Below, piece by piece: positions 6,931-11,056 of a stretch of DNA of 11,056 nucleotides (positions are counted from its first letter, which is position 1; every line of letters begins with the position of its first letter). The DNA lies in assembly GCA_964393895.1 (NCBI GenBank), contig CAYMWP010000146.1:1-11056 (forward strand), read 5' to 3'. Made by a program: the position numbers and the translations under genes. The DNA is from B4-G1 sp964393895 (GTDB lineage Bacteria; Chloroflexota; Anaerolineae; B4-G1). The notes beneath the pieces were generated by a model, which was not told where the DNA came from, ran no database searches, and saw only the letters and a list, made by a program, of their open reading frames with translations.

Positions 6931-6959
6931 TTGACAAATCACGTGCTTTCCGATATAGT
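6931..6959 (+). promoter_or_regulatory. Promoter of the lytic transglycosylase (and probably the genes after it)
   Basis: TTGACA (6931-6936), a 17-bp spacer and TATAGT (6954-6959) make a near-consensus promoter, with transcription expected from about 6966 and a leader of about 50 nt. The spacer contains the near-palindrome AAATCACGTGCTTT (6936-6949) centred on CACGTG, a possible operator. No other promoter of this quality was seen before the two downstream genes, so the three may be co-transcribed. Confidence 0.8.
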
Positions 6960-7016
6960 ACTTCCGCTTCCCTCACGTCTACAACAGAGGAAGGATTAAG
7001 GAGCGATCGCACCGCA

Positions 7017-8261
7017 ATGCAGGTACAACGGCTAACGCTCGCCATTATTCCCGTGGCGCTGATAATCATTGTTATATCTCACTACCCTGCTCTTGCGCAG
7101 GGCGGGGATCCCGCCGACGAGCTGACCCTTTCACCATACTGGAGTTACGCAGTCACTCGTTGGGAGCCCATCATCCTTCAGGAAGCCGAGAGGCGGGGAC
7201 TGGACCCGGACCTGATCGCAGCCTTGATCTGGAAGGAGTCACAGGGTCGCTCGACGGCCGAGGGGCCGGCCGGTGCCATTGGGCTGATGATGGTGATGCC
7301 GTTCCCCTGGCGACCCAGTCCCGAAAAGCTGGCAAACCCCTGGACAAACGTTTTCTGGGGAGCGCGGGCGCTGGCCACCGTCATCCAGGATGGACACGGT
7401 GACCTGTATTACTCGCTGGCCGCCTATAACGGCTCGTGGGAGCAGATTCACCTGCGCGTCACGCGCCGCTATGCCGCTTCCGTGATGGATTGCTACGCCC
7501 GCGCCATAGCAGTGCGGCACGGGTTGCCCGAGGACGGTGACTGGCTGGCCCTCTTCGCCGTGGAAGGAGTAGCCGGCCCCAGAACCATCACTGCGCTCGG
7601 CCCCAATCGGTCACTGGCCCGTTACACCGAAAGGCCCTGGGGCCAGGCTGACGTCCCAATGGCCCCAAGCGACCCTCCTCACGCGGTCGCTATCACTTTC
7701 ACAGACGAGCAAGGCACAGAATATCAGGTAAACGTTTGGCTGATCGCCGAAAACAGTCCTTCTACCGTCATACCCTATGCGGAGCAATCCATATTTCTGC
7801 CCCCACCCGCCGGCCACGGGAGAAACGGGCAGTACACGGCCCCCGCGCCTCACTCGCCAACGAACCCCGTCGCGCCCCCGCCACCAACGGACACACCCAC
7901 ACCGCCCGTAGCGATTCCCACTCCCACATTGACGCCCACACCTGCCGCGACGGCTGTGTTAACCTCGACCGTTCCCGCCAACTGTGAAGGCGGCCTGCTC
8001 CGGCTAGAAGCCTGGTATTTGGACCGAGTCTACACCACAGACGGGTGGAAGGCCACGATCTTTGCCAAAGGGTACGGGGGAGATTGTATGTATACCTACG
8101 CTTGGAATGGAGAGACCAAGAGCGGGCCAATGTCCGATTCCACGACTTTTGAGATTGATCACACCGACATTTCCGCCGTCATTATAGGGACAGTGTCGGT
8201 AGCTTCTGCCGGTGAGATGGCCGAGGTAGGGTTGTTCATCAAACCACCCGGCGACGATTGA
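7017..8261 (+). CDS. Secreted lytic transglycosylase (SLT/GH23-like) with Pro/Thr linker and C-terminal domain
   Basis: This 414-residue exported protein probably cleaves peptidoglycan glycan strands. Residues 1-28 form a signal peptide (hydrophobic core 8-20, cleavage probably after PALA or PALAQ). The lysozyme-like domain spans about 40-165. It contains the catalytic glutamate E74 in ALIWKESQGR, GAIGLMMVMP (86-95, where the family usually has GLMQ), and SLAAYNGSW (133-141), which lines the glycan groove. A segment of unknown fold (about 170-260) is followed by a Pro/Thr-rich linker (about 262-320, with PTPTLTPTPA). A compact C-terminal domain of about 90 residues (322-414) with two cysteines (C323, C357) may bind wall or sugar. 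The ATG at 7017 is preferred: the frame is open back to 6714, but that stretch would cover both divergent promoters. The ribosome binding site (AAGGAG, about 13 nt away) is distant. The family call is good; the C-terminal domains are unassigned. Confidence 0.85.
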   Translation: MQVQRLTLAIIPVALIIIVISHYPALAQGGDPADELTLSPYWSYAVTRWEPIILQEAERRGLDPDLIAALIWKESQGRSTAEGPAGAIGLMMVMPFPWRPSPEKLANPWTNVFWGARALATVIQDGHGDLYYSLAAYNGSWEQIHLRVTRRYAASVMDCYARAIAVRHGLPEDGDWLALFAVEGVAGPRTITALGPNRSLARYTERPWGQADVPMAPSDPPHAVAITFTDEQGTEYQVNVWLIAENSPSTVIPYAEQSIFLPPPAGHGRNGQYTAPAPHSPTNPVAPPPPTDTPTPPVAIPTPTLTPTPAATAVLTSTVPANCEGGLLRLEAWYLDRVYTTDGWKATIFAKGYGGDCMYTYAWNGETKSGPMSDSTTFEIDHTDISAVIIGTVSVASAGEMAEVGLFIKPPGDD

Positions 8262-8336
8262 GACCTGGCCGGGCAGCGCGACAACGGATTGCGTACAACC
8301 TTCGGTTGCCACAGCGACCTCAGAAAGGAGGCTCAC

Positions 8337-9158
8337 ATGCTAAAGGCTCATTGGCACGGTTACGAAATTGACTCGTCAGAGGCAGCCTACGAGGCCCAAG
8401 TCCCTCAGCCCGAGCAATTGGGGACTGTGGTGCGAGGACTACTCTCGACCGGCTACTTTGTCCGCTCTTACTACCTGACCTTCGAGAAGCCGCTGCTCCG
8501 GCTGCGCGATTTCATCGTCAACCAGGGCGAGGCGGAGGACAAACTGACAGCCAAGACATTGGAGCACCTGGAAAAGCAGATCGTCAAGTTCGACCCCGAT
8601 AGCTGGAAAGCCAGCCGTATCGGCGTGCGAGTCATTGAATCCATCCTCAACTATGCCGGCGCTCACCGTCTGGAGCTCTTGGAGGCCCAGACCTTTCGCT
8701 TCGACCTGACCGAGGAGCAGAAAGAAATGTGCGAGGATTATGGCTACGACGAGGAGTTCGAACCTGGCAGCCTGGTGGACGAGGAGTACTATTATTCCGA
8801 GGACGAAATTCCTCTCGACGGCGTCGTACTCTACCTGGGCTGCTCTCTGGTGCCGGCCAGCAAACTCGAGCCCCGTGAGGCGAAGCGGGCCTACAAGCTC
8901 GTGCACGATAACTATAAAGCCGTCGGGCTACTGGATGAGCTGGCTGGTTGGAGTTGGGGGCCTCCGCGCGACTATGTGCAGGATGACATCAACCGCCACC
9001 ACGGCCTCTCACTGCGGGTGCGCCTCAACCCCGACGCCACCTTCACCATCACTGGCCGCTGGATGGACGATGGGCAGTTCATCCTCCCCTACTACGACTA
9101 TTTGTTGGGGCTGGCGGCGAAAAAGGCTGGGGTAAAACTCGGCATCTACTGCTTATAA
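8337..9158 (+). CDS. Protein of unknown function, partner of the radical SAM enzyme
   Basis: I do not recognise this 273-residue protein. It has no signal peptide or membrane segment, so it is probably cytoplasmic. The N-terminal third contains helices around RGLLSTGYFVRSYYLTFEKPLLRLRDFIV (33-61). The middle has a strongly acidic, tyrosine-rich stretch (131-160, including DEEYYYSEDE). The C-terminal part (about 185-273) is mixed alpha/beta and contains WSWGPPRDY and NPDATFTITGRW, ending IYCL. Cysteines are only C132, C169 and the penultimate C272. The start at 8337 has an excellent AAAGGAGG site about 6 nt upstream; an in-frame ATG at 8289 does not. The stop codon overlaps the start of the radical SAM gene (TAATG at 9156-9160), which implies coupled translation and a joint function, perhaps as chaperone, scaffold or substrate. 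That role is inference from position only. Confidence 0.8.
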   Translation: MLKAHWHGYEIDSSEAAYEAQVPQPEQLGTVVRGLLSTGYFVRSYYLTFEKPLLRLRDFIVNQGEAEDKLTAKTLEHLEKQIVKFDPDSWKASRIGVRVIESILNYAGAHRLELLEAQTFRFDLTEEQKEMCEDYGYDEEFEPGSLVDEEYYYSEDEIPLDGVVLYLGCSLVPASKLEPREAKRAYKLVHDNYKAVGLLDELAGWSWGPPRDYVQDDINRHHGLSLRVRLNPDATFTITGRWMDDGQFILPYYDYLLGLAAKKAGVKLGIYCL

Positions 9159-10435
9159 TGCCCTCCCTCGCGCCTCACACTATCATCCGGCCCGAGCCGG
9201 ACGGAGCATTGCTCTTCCAGCAGGAAACGGCCGAGACGGCCCTGCTGGATATGGAGGGGTTGGACGCACTCTACTTTTTGCTCAAGGGGGAACTGCGCGA
9301 CTATCCGCTTTTCTTCTTCGCCTACCTGCGGGAGCATCGCTTTGTAGCGGCAGGCCCATCCAACGGCGCCCTGAGGCAGGTAGCGGCGGTGCGCGACGCG
9401 GCTCCCACGACGACCGCCCCGCCCCGCGCGCTGGCCGCTCCCGAGACCATCCACTTTTCCGTCACCGGGCGCTGCGACCAGGCCTGCGCTGGCTGCTTCT
9501 ACTCCGCCCGGCCCGGCTCCACGGTCACGCCGACCGATGCGCCATTCGAGCTGTTTGAGCGCGTCGTCCGCCAGGCTGCGGAGGCCCGCGTCTTCCAGAT
9601 GGCGCTGGGCGGCGGCGAGCCGCTGTTGCACCCGCGCCTGCTCGATATGGTGCGCCTGGCCCGCCAGAGTGGCATCGTCCCCAACCTCACAACCAACGGC
9701 AATCTTCTGACGGTCGGAATGGCGGCCGCGCTCGAGGAGGCCGGGCTGGGGCAGGCCCAAATCTCTCTCAACGGCGCGTCGGAGGAGATAAACGCGGCCA
9801 CGCGGCCCAACTTTGTCCAGGCGATGGCGGCCGCAGAGTCCTGCCGGGCGGCGGGGCTGCGCTTTGGATTCAACGTCCTCATCACCCGCTCTAGCCTCCC
9901 CGACCTGGAAGCCGTCATCCGCCTGGGGCAGCGGATGGACGCGACCACCGTCAATCTCCTGCGCCCCAAGCCCCCCACCACCGAGGGCGACTGGCTGGAG
10001 CGCGAATCTCCCACCGCCGCCGACTACCGGCAAGTCCGTCGCACCCTGCGGGCAACCGGCGCCCAGCACCCAACGACCAGGATCACCGTAGACGCTTCGC
10101 TCACCTTTCTGCTCGCCAATCACTCCCCCCACAGCCTCTACCGCGCCGGCGTGTGGGGTTGCTCGGCCGCCCGCAAGTTCGTCACCGTGACCCAGGAGGG
10201 AGACGTGCTGCCGTGCAGCCACGTGCGCTGGTCAGACGTGGGCGACGGCGACGTAATGCGCGCCTGGCGCGAATCGGCCATCCTCGCCCGCTTCCGGAAA
10301 TTGGAGGATCTGGTGCGCGGGCCTTGCCGCGCCTGCGATCACCTCGACCTGTGCCGGGGCTGCCCGGCGGTGGTGATGGCCTTTGGCGGCCAATTCGGCG
10401 ACTCGGACCCTCATTGCCCCCAACGGGCCAATTGA
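9158..10435 (+). CDS. Radical SAM/SPASM-domain enzyme (putative peptide or protein maturase)
   Basis: This 425-residue enzyme should use S-adenosylmethionine and a 4Fe-4S cluster to start radical chemistry. The cluster motif is C106-x3-C110-x2-C113 (GRCDQACAGCF), followed by the SAM-binding GGGEPLLHP (151-159), TTNGNLL (178-184) and the ISLNGASEE strand (202-210). The C-terminal SPASM region supplies seven cysteines for auxiliary clusters: C335, C353, then C390-x2-C393-x5-C399-x2-C402, and C420. SPASM enzymes typically modify ribosomal peptides (for example thioether or carbon-carbon crosslinks) or act in heme- and cofactor-related maturation. Residues 1-65 form a separate N-terminal domain (IIRPEPDGALLFQQETAETALLD is a beta-hairpin pattern) that could be a PqqD/RRE-like leader-binding unit; this is tentative. 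The ATG overlaps the stop of the upstream gene, with no separate ribosome binding site needed. No precursor peptide gene was found nearby. Confidence 0.9.
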   Translation: MPSLAPHTIIRPEPDGALLFQQETAETALLDMEGLDALYFLLKGELRDYPLFFFAYLREHRFVAAGPSNGALRQVAAVRDAAPTTTAPPRALAAPETIHFSVTGRCDQACAGCFYSARPGSTVTPTDAPFELFERVVRQAAEARVFQMALGGGEPLLHPRLLDMVRLARQSGIVPNLTTNGNLLTVGMAAALEEAGLGQAQISLNGASEEINAATRPNFVQAMAAAESCRAAGLRFGFNVLITRSSLPDLEAVIRLGQRMDATTVNLLRPKPPTTEGDWLERESPTAADYRQVRRTLRATGAQHPTTRITVDASLTFLLANHSPHSLYRAGVWGCSAARKFVTVTQEGDVLPCSHVRWSDVGDGDVMRAWRESAILARFRKLEDLVRGPCRACDHLDLCRGCPAVVMAFGGQFGDSDPHCPQRAN

Positions 10436-10460
10436 CAGTCTATGATAAAAATTGTACAAT
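10432..10460 (+). promoter_or_regulatory. Promoter overlapping the end of the radical SAM gene
   Basis: TTGACA (10432-10437), a 17-bp spacer and TACAAT (10455-10460) form a near-consensus promoter whose -35 overlaps the radical SAM stop codon (10433-10435). The -10 lies in a perfect 10-bp palindrome, ATTGTACAAT (10451-10460). It should drive the membrane protein gene at 10702 through an unusually long leader of about 235 nt. Confidence 0.75.
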
Positions 10461-10506
10461 GCGGATAGATTGAGCAGAAAAGTGAACAGCTTGACAATGG
10501 CATCTT

Positions 10507-10521
10507 AGACCTCCGAGGTCT
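10507..10521. repeat. Palindromic repeat, copy 1
   Basis: AGACCTCCGAGGTCT is a 15-nt palindrome with 7-bp arms and one central base. It lies in the leader of the membrane protein gene. It is preceded by CATCTT and followed, after CT, by GAC, and it is partnered by a second copy at 10590-10604. Confidence 0.8.
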
Positions 10522-10589
10522 CTGACAGTCAATTTAGCTCGTCGAGAAACTTGCCCAAGCCACAATTTTGCTACTTGAAACCATCTTCT

Positions 10590-10604
10590 AGACCTCGGAG
10601 GTCT
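10590..10604. repeat. Palindromic repeat, copy 2
   Basis: AGACCTCGGAGGTCT is the exact reverse complement of copy 1, differing only in the central base on the same strand. It is preceded by CATCTTCT and followed by GAC, so both copies sit in a 26-nt frame CATCTT...GAC with a CT on opposite sides of the palindrome. The copies are 83 bp apart. No T-tract follows either, so they are not typical terminators. Confidence 0.8.
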
Positions 10605-10701
10605 GACCTGAGCAGTTACGAAAGAGATACCTTTTGCACTACCCACAGCAAATCTGCCCATCTTATGATCAACAAATCTTGAATCCCCATAGGAGGTTAT
10701 C

Positions 10702-11056
10702 ATGACCGGAAAAGCAGGACTGAAAGCAGGATTGATCGGCGCAGCCATCATCTTGGTGATGACGTTGCTCAGCCAGATACCGGGCGTCGGGTGCATCTGC
10801 TGCGGGCTGACGTGGCTGGTATACGCCGGCATCGGAGTGCTGGCCGGGTTCTTCCTGACCCCACCTCGGGCCGCAGGGACGGGCGCAGGGGCGGGCGCTA
10901 TCGCCGGGCTGGTCAGCGGAGCAGCCGGCGGGATCGTGTGGATCATCGTCATGGCCGTTACGGTGGCGCTCGGCGGTACAGGCGATGTTGCGTCGGTCAT
11001 AGACCCCCAGACGATGCGCCAACTGATCGAGCTCGGCATAGATCCGGAAATGTTTG
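10702..11056 (+). CDS. Small multi-spanning membrane protein of unknown function (3' end outside the window)
   Basis: The reading frame is open from ATG at 10702 to the window end, giving 118 complete codons without a stop. The start has an ideal AGGAGG (10691-10696) 5 nt upstream. The protein has three hydrophobic segments (about 9-29, 33-52 and 62-91). A cysteine cluster C31-I-C33-C34 lies between the first two, and a Gly/Ala-rich stretch GTGAGAGAIAGLVSGAAGG lies before and within the third. After it comes a polar segment (DPQTMRQLIELGIDPEMF). From memory, such Gly/Ala-rich proteins of unknown function are common in Chloroflexota; no enzymatic motif is visible. It is transcribed from the promoter at 10432-10460 through a leader with two palindromes. 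Confidence 0.8.
   Translation, partial: MTGKAGLKAGLIGAAIILVMTLLSQIPGVGCICCGLTWLVYAGIGVLAGFFLTPPRAAGTGAGAGAIAGLVSGAAGGIVWIIVMAVTVALGGTGDVASVIDPQTMRQLIELGIDPEMF

Noticed and set aside
7003..7010. GCGATCGC octamer (HIP1-like) before the transglycosylase start
   Set aside because: A single copy between ribosome binding site and start; such octamers matter only when strongly over-represented, which one window cannot show.
6714..7016. N-terminal extension of the lytic transglycosylase, since its frame is open back to 6714
   Set aside because: The stretch covers both divergent promoters, lacks a ribosome binding site at 6714, and would bury a normal signal peptide that starts at 7017.
8296..8308. 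CAACC-TTC-GGTTG hairpin between transglycosylase and the unknown gene as a terminator
   Set aside because: Stem of five pairs, no T-tract; too weak to separate the genes.
9146..10222. 358-codon open frame on the minus strand opposite the radical SAM gene
   Set aside because: It is a GC-rich shadow frame: no recognisable motif, no ribosome binding site, and it lies fully opposite a gene with clear catalytic motifs.
10507..10604. Two repeats as a CRISPR array
   Set aside because: Only two 15-nt palindromes 83 bp apart, mirrored in the centre base, with no third unit and no cas gene.
10436..10701. Possible RiPP precursor gene beside the radical SAM enzyme
   Set aside because: Only very short frames (four to five codons) without ribosome binding sites were found on the plus strand, and no convincing small gene on the minus strand.
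10440..11039. 199-codon minus-strand frame opposite the membrane protein
   Set aside because: It runs through both palindromes and the promoter, is Pro/Ala-rich as expected from the complement of a Gly/Ala-rich gene, and the plus-strand frame has an ideal ribosome binding site.

Overview
The window looks like a chromosomal segment of a moderately GC-rich bacterium, most likely a member of Chloroflexota (Anaerolineae-like). That assignment is inference. It rests on a small lipoprotein with a proline linker and an EGxx/GVANRSF-type beta-sandwich domain, a lytic transglycosylase with a TPTP-rich linker, a Gly/Ala-rich small membrane protein, and a DUF177-sigma factor pair. No rRNA, tRNA, CRISPR array, transposase or phage gene is visible.

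Layout from left to right. (1) 158-1333 (+) is a membrane-anchored M19 dipeptidase that converges on (2) guanylate kinase gmk, 1379-1999 (-). (3) 2209-2880 (-) is a secreted lipoprotein with its own promoter and intrinsic terminator. (4) 2999-4777 (-) is methionyl-tRNA synthetase metG, with an extended -10 promoter. (5) A two-gene minus-strand operon at 4980-6678 holds a DUF177/YceD-family protein followed by a primary-type sigma-70 factor. It starts at a clean promoter (6783-6811) and ends in a hairpin-rich 3' region with an intrinsic terminator (4829-4852). (6) Diverging from it is a plus-strand run: a secreted lytic transglycosylase (7017-8261), an unrecognised 273-residue acidic protein (8337-9158), and a radical SAM/SPASM enzyme (9158-10435) that is translationally coupled to it by a TAATG overlap. 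(7) A third strong promoter overlaps the stop codon of the radical SAM gene. It begins a leader of about 240 nt with two near-identical palindromes, followed by a small multi-spanning membrane protein that runs off the window at 11056.

The minus-strand half is mostly housekeeping: nucleotide metabolism, translation and transcription. The plus-strand right half is accessory. Its most interesting unit is the coupled pair of unknown protein plus SPASM radical SAM enzyme, which could be a peptide- or protein-modification module, although no precursor peptide is visible. Four of the promoters read here have a TTGACA-like -35, exactly 17 bp of spacer and a TANAAT/TATAGT-like -10, as expected for the primary sigma factor encoded in the window.
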